Shown one piece after another: positions 51,978-60,440 of a stretch of DNA of 64,000 nt; positions within the stretch are counted from its first letter, which is position 1; each line of letters starts with the position of its first letter. The position numbers and the translations under genes were made by a program. The stretch is from Prolixibacteraceae bacterium. Its GTDB lineage: Bacteria > Bacteroidota > Bacteroidia > Bacteroidales > Prolixibacteraceae. The stretch is taken from contig DOAQ01000023.1 of the NCBI GenBank assembly GCA_003506435.1, positions 1-64,000 on the forward strand, written 5' to 3'. The notes under the pieces are model-generated. The model worked only from the letters and a program-made list of their open reading frames with translations. It ran no database searches and was not told where the DNA came from.

Positions 51978-53603
51978 ATGAATCAATTCCTTAAGAAAAG
52001 AAGAATAGCATATTACATTATTCTTATAAGCTTCCTGTTTTGGGCTGACTCTTGTAAGTCAACCCGGATAAAGACCGGCGATTTAGACATCAACTATACC
52101 GAAATTGAAGAGCAATCCCTTCGTGAGGCTCTTCGTCCGGTAAGGCCGGGAGTACCGGGAAAGACACCATTTTGGAATAATTATGCCAAACAGTTTATAT
52201 ATGCTCCTTCGTTTAATTTTAACCAGAGCAGCAACTCAAAAAAATATAAATTTGTTGTTGCAGCTTCTGACAGTCTGAAATACGAATTTTTTGCGGACCA
52301 TTCATGGGCCGACCTATCGCCTGTATGGGAAAATATGCCACAAGGATTTGCCCGGGTAGAGGTTTTCGGTTTAGGAACGGGTGATTCCATTGTTGAGCTT
52401 TGCGGATCGCGTGAGTTTTATAAAGCCTCCCCCTTTCAGGGGCCCTATCATGCGCCGGTAATGAAATATGATGAGAGCGCAAAGCAGGCACTGTCTTATC
52501 TGTTCAATCGTGATTATATCAGAAGCTGGGAACACCGTGCACTTCCTGATTCGACCTATGAATTGTATTGTTACCCGGCAAAAATAATCGGGGCAATTAC
52601 CGAAAGCATGTTGTTGTTTAGCAAGCTTTCGCCGGAACATGAAAAAGCCGCTTTGTCAATAGCAAAAAACGCTGCCAAATATCTGATCAGTATCAGCGAA
52701 CCGAAAGGAGCTCCTTTGGAATTTCTTCCGCCTACCTATGCAGGAGAAGCGCGTACTGCTAAAAATTTCAAGGATCAGTTTATGATGATCTATCCTGCAA
52801 AAATAGCACTTACCTATCTTGACCTGTTTGATATCACGCAGGAAAATGAGTTTAAAGATGCCGCTGTGCGAATTGCCGAAACCTATCTGAAATTACAACT
52901 TCCATCGGGAACATGGAAGCTGAAGCTCCGGAAAGATGGTTCCCCGGTCACCGACAATGATTGCATACCTCTCGACATAATTCAGTTATTCGACAGGCTT
53001 GTCGATCAATATCGCCTGCAAACCTGCCAGGCATCACGGGACCGTGCATTTTCATGGATTATGGATAATCCGGTGATCACGTTTGACTGGTCAGGCCAAT
53101 TTGAAGATATCGCACCGTTAGAGCCGTATAAAAATTTATCGAAGGATGAAGCATCGGCGCTGGCCGTTTATCTTTTCGGCAGGAGTGATGAAAACGATGG
53201 ATACACGGAGCTGGCGGAAGAATTATTACGTTTCTGTGAAGATCAGTTTGTTATATGGGAAAATCCAATGCCTCAAAAGCAGTACAATGTTTCTGAATGG
53301 ATTACCCCTTGTGTGCTGGAGCAATATTCCTGTTATGAACCCATCAATGCCAGCGCATCCAATATGATGGAATCTTTTTTAAAGGCGTATGAGGTTACCG
53401 GCAAGGCTATTTATTTGGCAAAAGCTGTTGAGTTGGCCAATGCCATGACTGTTGCGCAGATCCCTGAAAACGGAAGATATCCAACCTACTGGCAATTAAA
53501 CGAAAGAAGAATAGAGGGATCAGGATGGATCGACTGGCTGAATTGCACGTCTTACAGTGCAAAAATCATGTTTAAAATGGCTGAATTTATTAACCGGAAA
53601 TAA
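51978..53603 (+). CDS. PUL lipoprotein of unknown function, probably (alpha/alpha) toroid
   Basis: 541 residues. The signal peptide ends LFWADSCKS (lipid Cys near residue 26). Residues about 60-150 look beta-rich (YKFVVAASDSLKYEFFADHS), and about 165-540 are regularly spaced amphipathic helices (AIGAITESMLLF-like repeats; FMMIYPAKIALTYLDLFDIT, AAVRIAETYLKLQLPSGTWK, SASNMMESFLKAYEVTGKAI, LAKAVELANAMTVAQIPENG), as in six-hairpin glycosidases, epimerases and lyases. I cannot assign a family. Its place directly after a heparinase-type lyase suggests that it acts on the same uronate-rich glycan. Confidence 0.7.
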   Translation: MNQFLKKRRIAYYIILISFLFWADSCKSTRIKTGDLDINYTEIEEQSLREALRPVRPGVPGKTPFWNNYAKQFIYAPSFNFNQSSNSKKYKFVVAASDSLKYEFFADHSWADLSPVWENMPQGFARVEVFGLGTGDSIVELCGSREFYKASPFQGPYHAPVMKYDESAKQALSYLFNRDYIRSWEHRALPDSTYELYCYPAKIIGAITESMLLFSKLSPEHEKAALSIAKNAAKYLISISEPKGAPLEFLPPTYAGEARTAKNFKDQFMMIYPAKIALTYLDLFDITQENEFKDAAVRIAETYLKLQLPSGTWKLKLRKDGSPVTDNDCIPLDIIQLFDRLVDQYRLQTCQASRDRAFSWIMDNPVITFDWSGQFEDIAPLEPYKNLSKDEASALAVYLFGRSDENDGYTELAEELLRFCEDQFVIWENPMPQKQYNVSEWITPCVLEQYSCYEPINASASNMMESFLKAYEVTGKAIYLAKAVELANAMTVAQIPENGRYPTYWQLNERRIEGSGWIDWLNCTSYSAKIMFKMAEFINRK

Positions 53604-53610
53604 CTTGCAG

Positions 53611-55170
53611 ATGAAGAAAACACAGAATAACCAGATTTTCAGAAGAGATTTTTTAAAAGGGTTAACAGCATTACCTTTTCTTGGGTATTTTGGATTTGCA
53701 TTCAAAGATAATATCGAACGGGAAATCCAGGCGAAAAAAAAGGATTCGAGGGAAACACTTGGAATTGACAATTTTGATGCAACCAGTGAAAAATTAACCC
53801 GCCCCACCGGTAATGAAAGTAACCGGATACGCATTGGTTTGATCGGTCATGGCTGGAGAGGAGAAGCTCTGCTGAATTCCTTTGGATATTTTCATCCTGA
53901 ATATATCGAACAGATGAAAAAAGACAATTTATATGACCAATGGTTACCTTATCAAAAGAGACATGAGGACTTGTTTGTCGATATAACAGGTATTTGCGAT
54001 ACATTTGACATCCATGCCAAAAGAGGGATGGAAGTTGCACAAACTGATGTGAGGCATGAAAATTCAGGAAGTAAATTATTACAATATTATACCAGTTACA
54101 GGGAGTTAATCGAGAGTAAAAACGTTGATGCGATTATTGTTGCAACTCCTGACCATACCCATGCTCAAATTGCCATGGAAGCAGCCAGGGCAGGGAAGCA
54201 TATTTATCTGGAAAAACCAATGGCGCACAATATTGAGGAAGCCATTGAGCTGAGAAATGCCATTCGTGAGACAGGAGTCGTTCTACAGGTAGGTCATGAA
54301 AACCGGCAGCAAATGAGTTTTAAACTCGGGCGTGAGCTATATCAAAAGGGAGTGTTGGGAACTGTTTCCATGGTTCAGACCTATACCAACCGGAACACGC
54401 TGTTTGGCGCCTGGATCAGGGAAAGGAAGTTTGATCATCTGGGAACGCCTGAGAATATTAACTGGAAAGAGTTTTTAGGAAAAGCTCCATGGGTGGACTT
54501 TGATGCCAAACGGTATTTTAACTGGCATCGTTACAACGATTATGGTACAGGCATCACAGGAAATGATTTTTCGCATACTTACGACTGCATTAACCAGGTA
54601 CTCGATCTGGGCATTCCCGAATCGGTTGTAGCGCTTGGAGGCCAGTATTATTATAACGTTGGAAAAGATGATATGCCGGATGTATTTAATGCGATTTTTA
54701 ATTACCCGGAAAGAGGACTTACCATGACTTATGACGGAACGCTAAAAAGCGGAATATACCGGCAGTCGCGTATCTTAGGTTCTGAGGCAACGATGGATAT
54801 TGACCGGTCTATCATGCTCTATAAAGATCCGTATTCGGAGCGATTTAAAGATGCCGCTACAGATCCGGACGATCCGTTTTATTATTATGCCCCTAACACA
54901 AATGCTAATGTTGACGGAATGACGAGTGCAACCTCAAAGTCATATCTGAAGAGCGGCTACGGCCCTACATTTATTGACGGGAAAGTTATCGATGCTACTT
55001 TTCTTCATCTGAAAGAATGGATCGATACCATTAGAACGCAAGGGAAAGCGAGTTGTAACGAAGATAGAGGATTAGAGGAGACAATCACATTTTGTATGGC
55101 AAATTTGTCTTATGCGCTGAAAAAACCTATCTGCTGGAATAAAGTGAACGAAACAATCACGATTGGATAA
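53611..55170 (+). CDS. Tat-exported Gfo/Idh/MocA-type oxidoreductase (PUL)
   Basis: 519 residues from ATG 53611; the longer frame from 53557 lies inside the previous gene. A twin-arginine signal (IFRRDFLKGLTALPFLGYFG) is followed by the NAD(P) fold (RIGLIGHGWRGEALLNSFGY), ITGICDTFDIHAK, DAIIVATPDHTHAQIAMEAA, the catalytic-site lysine motif IYLEKPMAHN and FNWHRYNDYGTGITGNDFSH. Tat export implies that it folds with its cofactor before crossing the membrane. Relatives act on glycosides (GH109-like hydrolysis or 3-oxidation); the substrate is unknown. It is separated by only seven bases from the lipoprotein gene. Confidence 0.92.
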   Translation: MKKTQNNQIFRRDFLKGLTALPFLGYFGFAFKDNIEREIQAKKKDSRETLGIDNFDATSEKLTRPTGNESNRIRIGLIGHGWRGEALLNSFGYFHPEYIEQMKKDNLYDQWLPYQKRHEDLFVDITGICDTFDIHAKRGMEVAQTDVRHENSGSKLLQYYTSYRELIESKNVDAIIVATPDHTHAQIAMEAARAGKHIYLEKPMAHNIEEAIELRNAIRETGVVLQVGHENRQQMSFKLGRELYQKGVLGTVSMVQTYTNRNTLFGAWIRERKFDHLGTPENINWKEFLGKAPWVDFDAKRYFNWHRYNDYGTGITGNDFSHTYDCINQVLDLGIPESVVALGGQYYYNVGKDDMPDVFNAIFNYPERGLTMTYDGTLKSGIYRQSRILGSEATMDIDRSIMLYKDPYSERFKDAATDPDDPFYYYAPNTNANVDGMTSATSKSYLKSGYGPTFIDGKVIDATFLHLKEWIDTIRTQGKASCNEDRGLEETITFCMANLSYALKKPICWNKVNETITIG

Positions 55171-55181
55171 ACCTAAGAATT

Positions 55182-55673
55182 ATGAAAATCGAAAAACAAT
55201 ATACAACGGGGCAGATCATATCACTCACCACTCTTCGGATTCTAATCGGATGGCATTTTTTATATGAGGGGCTGGTTAAATTCTATACCCCAAGCTGGTC
55301 AGCGAAATCCTACTTGTCAGGAGCCGTTGGACCATTTGAATCATTCTTCCATAACATGGCGCAATCAGCGTGGCAACTAAAAATAGCCGATTTGCTTAAT
55401 ATGTGGGGACTCATTTTAATTGGACTAAGCCTCTTTTGCGGCTTCCTGTCAAAACCATTTAAGATTTTTGGGATTCTTCTTCTTCTGATGTACTACCTGG
55501 CTTATCCCCCATTTTTTGGTATAGGGCCGGGGATGCATGTGGAAGGAAGTTACTGGATCGTGAATAAAAACCTGATTGAAATGGCTGCGTTATTGGTTTT
55601 GCTCTTCTTCCCATCAAGTGATGTAACAGGAATAGACAGGTTTTTTAATAATAACAGAAAATCTAAGTTGTGA
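55182..55673 (+). CDS. DoxX-family membrane protein
   Basis: 163 residues with four hydrophobic helices and the family start LTTLRILIGWHFLYEGLVKF, then LLNMWGLILIGLSLFCGFLS, FKIFGILLLLMYYLAYPPFF and LIEMAALLVLLFFPSSD. DoxX-type proteins are thought to transfer electrons to or from quinones. Genes of this family often accompany Tat-exported Gfo/Idh proteins in Bacteroidota PULs, so it may reoxidise the neighbour's cofactor; that is inference. It is the last gene of the PUL and starts 11 bases after the oxidoreductase stop. Confidence 0.88.
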   Translation: MKIEKQYTTGQIISLTTLRILIGWHFLYEGLVKFYTPSWSAKSYLSGAVGPFESFFHNMAQSAWQLKIADLLNMWGLILIGLSLFCGFLSKPFKIFGILLLLMYYLAYPPFFGIGPGMHVEGSYWIVNKNLIEMAALLVLLFFPSSDVTGIDRFFNNNRKSKL

Positions 55674-55719
55674 TACTTTATAAATTTAGAGAACCGTAGG
55701 GGAATTTCACAAGACCAAA

Positions 55720-55752
55720 TTGCCCAAAAGTCGTCCGAAAAGTTTATTTTCG
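55720..55752 (+). promoter_or_regulatory. Right copy of the 33-bp direct repeat
   Basis: TTG, three variable bases, AAAAGTCGTC, two variable bases, AAAAGTTTATTTTCG: same length and layout as 41701-41733, with 28 of 33 bases identical. It lies 21 bases before the GTG of the glycosyltransferase and 46 bases after the DoxX stop. Confidence 0.6.
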
Positions 55753-55773
55753 CAGAAAACATATCTTGAATTC

Positions 55774-56517
55774 GTGAAAAGAAACCTGGTCATTATACCA
55801 ACCTATAAGGAAATCGAGAACATTGAAAAAATGGTGCGCAAAGTTTTTTCCTTGCCAACACCTTTTGAACTTCTCATTGTTGACGACAATTCACCCGACG
55901 GCACGGCGGGCAAGGTTATTGAATTGCAAAACGAGTTTTCCGGCCGGTTGCATTTAATTCAAAGAGCCGGAAAATTAGGTCTCGGCACCGCTTACCTCAC
56001 GGGTTTTAAATGGGCGCTCGAACAGAAGTATGATTACATTTATGAAATGGACTGCGATTTTTCGCATAATCCGGATGATCTGGAGCACCTGTATGCTGCC
56101 TGTGAAGAAGATGGCGCCGATCTGGCAATAGGTTCGCGCTATATTTCAGGAATTAATGTGGTAAACTGGCCGCTGGGCCGGGTACTCATGTCGTACGGAG
56201 CTTCCTTGTATGTGCGCCTGGTAACCGGTATGAATGTGAAAGATACAACTGCCGGGTTCAAATGTTATCGACGGAATGTTTTGGAAACCATCGATTTGGA
56301 TAACATACGGCTGAAAGGATACGGGTTTCAGATTGAAATGAAGTTTAAAACATGGAAACATGGTTTCAAAATAAAGGAAGTTTCCATTGTATTTACCGAT
56401 CGTACCGAAGGAACTTCAAAAATGAGCGGAGGTATTTTTAACGAGGCTTTGTGGGGAGTTATGAAAATGAAAATACGTAGCTGGGGAGAAAAATATCCCA
56501 AAGCAAACCGTCAGTAA
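55774..56517 (+). CDS. Polyprenol-phosphate mannose synthase-type glycosyltransferase (GT2)
   Basis: 247 residues from GTG 55774 (V-KRNLVIIPTYKEIENIEK); the longer frame runs back through the 33-bp repeat and is not family-like. GT2 motifs: LLIVDDNSPDGTAGKVIELQ, GLGTAYLTGFKWALEQKYDY, the DxD-type YEMDCDFSHNPDDLEHL, and MNVKDTTAGFKCYRRNVLET plus GYGFQIEMKFKTWKHG. It transfers mannose (or a similar hexose) from the nucleotide sugar to a polyprenyl phosphate at the membrane face. No C-terminal membrane domain is attached. Confidence 0.93.
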   Translation: MKRNLVIIPTYKEIENIEKMVRKVFSLPTPFELLIVDDNSPDGTAGKVIELQNEFSGRLHLIQRAGKLGLGTAYLTGFKWALEQKYDYIYEMDCDFSHNPDDLEHLYAACEEDGADLAIGSRYISGINVVNWPLGRVLMSYGASLYVRLVTGMNVKDTTAGFKCYRRNVLETIDLDNIRLKGYGFQIEMKFKTWKHGFKIKEVSIVFTDRTEGTSKMSGGIFNEALWGVMKMKIRSWGEKYPKANRQ

Positions 56518-56522
56518 AAAGC

Positions 56523-56546
56523 AAAAAAAAGGGGCCCGAAAGCCCC
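56523..56546 (-). terminator. Intrinsic terminator of the peroxiredoxin gene
   Basis: On the minus strand GGGGC-TTTCGG-GCCCC is followed by eight T residues. It lies between the converging glycosyltransferase and peroxiredoxin genes. Confidence 0.75.
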
Positions 56547-56553
56547 GTTCTGT

Positions 56554-57084
56554 TTATAATGTTTCCTGACCGGGTTCCCAGTCACATGGCGTAAGTTCTC
56601 CCGTTTGCAGCGCATCCAGAATGCGAATTACTTCTTTTACGTTCCGGCCAACGTTCAGTCCGTTTACCGAAACATGCTGTATTATTCCTTCCGGATCGAT
56701 AATAAAAGTGGCGCGATAAGCAATTTTATTTTCGGGTTCAAGAATTCCTAACTCACACGACAGCGATTTTGACGTATCAGCCAGCATCGGGAATTTTAGG
56801 TTTTTCAATCCGGGGTGGTTGTTTCTCCAGGCAAGGTGTACAAACTGGGAATCGATAGATGCGCCGATCAGATTGGTGTTGCGCTTTGCAAACTCTTCAT
56901 AATTTCGGTTAAACGATTCGATTTCGGTCGGACAAACGAACGTAAAATCGAGTGGCCACCAAAATAGTACAGTCCATTTTCCTGCAATATCAGCGTTGGT
57001 CAGTGTTTTAAATTCTTTACCCGTCTCAAGTGATACAACGGCTTCTTTTTTAAATTCCGGAAATTTTTCACCAATGGTTTTCAT
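56554..57084 (-). CDS. AhpC/TSA-family peroxiredoxin (2-Cys type)
   Basis: 176 residues. The peroxidatic site is FWWPLDFTFVCPTEIESFNR (Cys at about 51), followed by GASIDSQFVHLAWRNNHPGL and FPMLADTSKSLSCELGI. A C-terminal Cys (LTPCDWEPGQETL, about 167) can serve as the resolving residue. It reduces hydrogen and organic peroxides in the cytoplasm; no AhpF-type reductase gene is adjacent. A full consensus promoter lies upstream. Confidence 0.95.
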   Translation of the reverse strand: MKTIGEKFPEFKKEAVVSLETGKEFKTLTNADIAGKWTVLFWWPLDFTFVCPTEIESFNRNYEEFAKRNTNLIGASIDSQFVHLAWRNNHPGLKNLKFPMLADTSKSLSCELGILEPENKIAYRATFIIDPEGIIQHVSVNGLNVGRNVKEVIRILDALQTGELTPCDWEPGQETL

Positions 57085-57144
57085 GATCTTAATTTTTTAT
57101 TGTTTATGAAATGATTTCAATTTAGATTGAATAAAAATGTAAGG

Positions 57145-57176
57145 CAAAGATACCCGGCGGTTACATACCAGTCAAA
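57145..57176 (-). promoter_or_regulatory. Consensus promoter TTTG-N20-TATCTTTG of the peroxiredoxin gene
   Basis: On the minus strand TTTG (57176-57173) and TATCTTTG (57152-57145) are 20 bases apart, the best full Bacteroidota sigma-ABfr-type match seen in the window. Confidence 0.7.
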
Positions 57177-57410
57177 TTGATTTTTTTGATGCTGAATAGA
57201 TTATTACTATTCACATTCAGTGAGTTTGTGTCGGGTAAAACGGCGGTTTAACGGGATATACACCCGAAGTATATTTTACCTTTAAAATTTCGGTGAAAAG
57301 GAAAGCGGAGAGGCTTGGACAATCAAGCAAATAATTTTACCTTTAGCAGGCTTTTTAAAATGCGAAAGCTTATTTAAGAAACATACTTAAATCAATTTCA
57401 AAATTAGACT
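57177..57410 (+). other. Promoter region of the second Tat oxidoreductase gene
   Basis: Two near-consensus -7 boxes of type TACCTTTA occur near 57280 and 57338. No gene is seen between the divergent peroxiredoxin and oxidoreductase genes. Confidence 0.35.
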
Positions 57411-58904
57411 ATGAACGAAAATTCAAAAAAGAATGGTGTTTCCAGGAGGGCTTTTCTGGGGACTACTGTAACTGCAGCCGCAGGTATTACCATTATTCCC
57501 AGTTTTGCAATGGGCAAAAGTTTGGGACACATGGCGCCCAGCGATAAACTCAACATTGTTGGTGTTGGTATCGGTGGAATGGGTTTCGCTAACCTGAAAA
57601 ATCTTGAATCACAAAACATTATTGGTCTTTGTGATGTGGACTGGAAATACAGCCAGCGTGTTTTCGATTATTTCCCGAAAGCAAAGAAATACAAAGACTG
57701 GCGTGTAATGTACGATGAGTTGGGTAAAGAAGTGGATGGCGTTGTAGTTGCTACTGCCGACCATACCCATGCCATCATTGCTGCTACTGCAATTACAATG
57801 GGCAAACATGTTTACGTACAAAAACCATTGACCCACTCGGTGTACGAGTCACGTTTACTAACCAAATTGGCTGATAAATACAAAGTGGCCACCCAAATGG
57901 GGAACCAGGGATCTTCGAAAGAAGGTGTGAACCTTACCTGTGAATGGCTTGCCAACGGTGAAATTGGCGATGTTGTTAAAGTGGAAGCATTTACCGACCG
58001 TCCAATCTGGCCACAGGGATTGAATACTCCTGAAAATGGCGACTGGGTTCCTGAAACACTCGATTGGAATTTATTTGTAGGACCTGCCCAAATGCGTCCG
58101 TACAATAAGATTTATCATCCATGGAACTGGCGCGGTTGGTGGGATTATGGGACAGGCGCCCTCGGCGATATGGCTTGCCACATCCTGCACCCCGTATTTG
58201 TTGGTCTTGAATTAGGTTATCCGACAAAAGCACAAGGTAATTCAACTTTATTGCTTCAGGATTGTGCGCCTTCTGCACAATCAGTAAAACTGACTTTCCC
58301 TGCCCGTACTCCAAAGAAAAAAATGAAAATGAAACTTCCTGAAGTTGAAGTTTACTGGTACGATGGTGGTATCAAACCAATGCTTCCCGATGGATGGCCA
58401 GCCGGCAAAAACCCGAATGATTCAGGTGGTGGCGTGATTTTCCACGGAACAAAAGACAAACTCATCTGCGGATGTTACGGAGTAAATCCATGGTTGCTTT
58501 CAGGTCGTGTTCCGGAAGCTCCAAAATACCGTCGCCGGATTGATGTAAGCCACGAATTGGACTGGGTACGCGCCTGCAAGGAATCTCCTGAAAGCCGCGT
58601 GAAAACTGCTTCCGATTTCAGCGAAGCCGGACCATTCAACGAAATGGTGGTAATGGGTGTTTTGGCAGTTCGCCTGCAATCGCTCAATAAAGAACTGGAA
58701 TGGAACGGTGAAAAAATGGAATTCACCAACATCAAGGATGACGAACAAATCAAGACAGTTATCAAAGATGGTTTCAAAATTCATGACGGTCACCCGACAT
58801 TCGAAAAAACATGGACCGACCCGGTTCCTGCAACACAATTTGCAGCCGAACTGATCAAACACACGTATCGTGCACCATGGAAATTGCCTGATATGCCTGC
58901 ATAA
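57411..58904 (+). CDS. Tat-exported Gfo/Idh/MocA-type oxidoreductase
   Basis: 497 residues. The Tat signal is SRRAFLGTTVTAAAGITIIP; the NAD(P) fold is LNIVGVGIGGMGFANLKNLE with VGVGIGG; VVVATADHTHAIIAATAITM, the lysine motif VYVQKPLTHSVYES and RGWWDYGTGALGDMACHILH with conserved Asp/His follow. It differs in sequence from the PUL enzyme at 53611 (YVQKP rather than YLEKP). Exported relatives act on glycosides, some through 3-keto intermediates, which would match the DUF1080 protein at 1520. The gene is monocistronic, with a strong terminator. Confidence 0.93.
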   Translation: MNENSKKNGVSRRAFLGTTVTAAAGITIIPSFAMGKSLGHMAPSDKLNIVGVGIGGMGFANLKNLESQNIIGLCDVDWKYSQRVFDYFPKAKKYKDWRVMYDELGKEVDGVVVATADHTHAIIAATAITMGKHVYVQKPLTHSVYESRLLTKLADKYKVATQMGNQGSSKEGVNLTCEWLANGEIGDVVKVEAFTDRPIWPQGLNTPENGDWVPETLDWNLFVGPAQMRPYNKIYHPWNWRGWWDYGTGALGDMACHILHPVFVGLELGYPTKAQGNSTLLLQDCAPSAQSVKLTFPARTPKKKMKMKLPEVEVYWYDGGIKPMLPDGWPAGKNPNDSGGGVIFHGTKDKLICGCYGVNPWLLSGRVPEAPKYRRRIDVSHELDWVRACKESPESRVKTASDFSEAGPFNEMVVMGVLAVRLQSLNKELEWNGEKMEFTNIKDDEQIKTVIKDGFKIHDGHPTFEKTWTDPVPATQFAAELIKHTYRAPWKLPDMPA

Positions 58905-58932
58905 TTGGTATTTAAAATTTTTTAATGATATG

Positions 58933-58965
58933 CGGGACGGGAATTTTTCCTGTCCCGTTTTTTTT
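58933..58965 (+). terminator. Terminator after the Tat oxidoreductase gene
   Basis: CGGGACGGGAA (58933-58943) pairs with TTCCTGTCCCG (58947-58957) with one G-T pair, then eight T residues. It excludes the longer reading of the next gene from 58925. Confidence 0.85.
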
Positions 58966-58975
58966 CGGTAAAAGT

Positions 58976-59758
58976 ATGATTGAAGTTTTAAAAGTGAGTT
59001 ATCCTTCGATCGCTGCTATGCGGAATGAGCGTTTGAACATGTTACCTGCATTTCAGGATGTCTATCTGGAACTGATGATCCCCTCATCTGATTATTTTCT
59101 GATTACATCGAATGAGTCAGAAGCCGGATATGTGATTCGATCTGCAAACGGAATCCTGATCGAATTTTATTTGAAAGAGGAATATATTGTTGATTGTCCG
59201 GTTTATTTTGATTTAATCATTTATACCCTGAATGTCAAACGTATTTATTGTCAGTCGTTTGATGCTTTACTGCTGAACTGCTGTGTTCTGAAAAATCACC
59301 CGTATCGTATCGAAGGTTGGTTATTCCGTGATTTTCTTCATACTGAGAATTTTTTCAAAGGTGATATGACTTTGCGTTTTGCCGGAAAAACAGACTATCC
59401 TCTTTTGTACGAACAACCCGATGGTTTATACGAATCGCCTGAAGAGCTTGAAATGTTAATCAACGGACAAAACATTCTGATGTTTTATCTCGGCAGTTCT
59501 CTTGTTGGATGTGGTTTTCTGATACAGGTACACCCGGATTTTAGTTTCTACGATATCGGGATGTGGGTGCATCCCGACTTCAGGAGAAAGAGCTTTGCCA
59601 CGCAAATTATTTCTTATCTGAAACATTTGTGCCTGGAAAATAACTGGACACCCATTTGCGGTTGCGCTGCCGACAACGAAGCATCTCAGAAAACACTGGC
59701 TAAAAATGGTTTTTTCAGCAAGTATAAGCTAATAGAGTTTTGTGTTCAAACAAAATAG
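58976..59758 (+). CDS. GNAT-family N-acetyltransferase
   Basis: 260 residues from ATG 58976. The C-terminal half is a GNAT core: SLVGCGFLIQVHPDFSFYDI, GMWVHPDFRRKSFATQIISY (acetyl-CoA loop, with R-R-K-S-F-A replacing the usual R/Q-x-x-G-x-G/A), then CGCAADNEASQKTLAKNGFF. The N-terminal half (PSIAAMRNERLNMLPAFQDV) is a poorly conserved domain, also seen in other two-part GNATs. Substrate unknown. The loop lacks the usual Gly, so weak or altered cofactor binding is possible. Confidence 0.8.
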   Translation: MIEVLKVSYPSIAAMRNERLNMLPAFQDVYLELMIPSSDYFLITSNESEAGYVIRSANGILIEFYLKEEYIVDCPVYFDLIIYTLNVKRIYCQSFDALLLNCCVLKNHPYRIEGWLFRDFLHTENFFKGDMTLRFAGKTDYPLLYEQPDGLYESPEELEMLINGQNILMFYLGSSLVGCGFLIQVHPDFSFYDIGMWVHPDFRRKSFATQIISYLKHLCLENNWTPICGCAADNEASQKTLAKNGFFSKYKLIEFCVQTK

Positions 59759-59880
59759 AGGAGGCTACTTTTCGATATTTTTATATCGCAGAAAATGAAG
59801 TTGTCAAAAGCCGGGCATCAATGAGTAAGTATAACTATCTGTTCTGATGGTAATATGACAGGGAACCAATAAAAGTAGCT

Positions 59881-60168
59881 TTAAACTTGACAAAAGTACG
59901 CTACTGCTGCGCTGTATGCGCTTTCCTTCCCTTCTTTCTTTGCCAGTTTTTCGAATTTGCGGCGCCCGAACTCATCGGACAGGGCTTGTTTTGCCAGCGA
60001 TACGGCTTCTGCAAAACGCTGTTGCGCCTGTTTTTGTTTTTCGCTTAATGGCGCTTTCCTGGGTGATTGTACATAGACCGTTGTTTTGTTTCCCCGCCTG
60101 CGGAATACCAGGTTACCCACTTTTCCCGACAAGCCGAGCGTTACTATGTTATTGGTTACTGTTGCCAT
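59881..60168 (-). CDS. Small basic protein of unknown function
   Basis: 95 residues, strongly basic (NLVFRRRGNKTTVYVQSPRK), with a short beta-rich N-terminus (NIVTLGLSGKVGNLVFRR) and a helical C-terminal half (LSEKQKQAQQRFAEAVSLAK, EFGRRKFEKLAKKEGKESAY). I do not recognise the family with certainty; the size and charge would suit a nucleic-acid-binding protein. A ladder of four 11-bp repeats lies just upstream at 60191-60234 and probably regulates it. Confidence 0.65.
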   Translation of the reverse strand: MATVTNNIVTLGLSGKVGNLVFRRRGNKTTVYVQSPRKAPLSEKQKQAQQRFAEAVSLAKQALSDEFGRRKFEKLAKKEGKESAYSAAVAYFCQV

Positions 60169-60190
60169 TTTGTCCTCTATTTTATTCTAA

Positions 60191-60234
60191 GTTTATCTTA
60201 CGTTTATCTTACGTTTTCTATACGTATATACTAC
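60191..60234 (-). promoter_or_regulatory. Four contiguous 11-bp iterons upstream of the small basic gene
   Basis: Plus-strand units are GTTTATCTTAC, GTTTATCTTAC, GTTTTCTATAC and GTATATACTAC, directly adjacent and ending 23 bases before the start codon side at 60168. An 11-bp period is close to one helical turn, so bound proteins would line up on one face. Confidence 0.6.
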
Positions 60235-60417
60235 GGCTATTTTTTTATAAAGATAAAATGTAATCGGGAAAAAGTCAATACCTGATTAGGAAAGTGTAAT
60301 TGCGTTTAAGTATTGGTAATCAGGAATCTTGTGTTTTTTTGAATAATGTCTGTAAATTTTTAATGTGTTTGCCTTGAATCACCTGTCCTTCACCACTTAT
60401 CAATCGCCAATTCCACC

Positions 60418-60425
60418 TATCTTTG
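60418..60425 (+). promoter_or_regulatory. -7 box TATCTTTG for the AraC-type gene
   Basis: Exact TAnnTTTG match 15 bases before ATG 60441; it includes the TTG at 60423, which is therefore not a start codon. Confidence 0.5.
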
Positions 60426-60440
60426 CACAAAAATCTTTGT

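Noticed and set aside
58925..58975. Upstream extension of the GNAT protein to 58925
   Set aside because: The extension encodes the terminator hairpin of the preceding gene.
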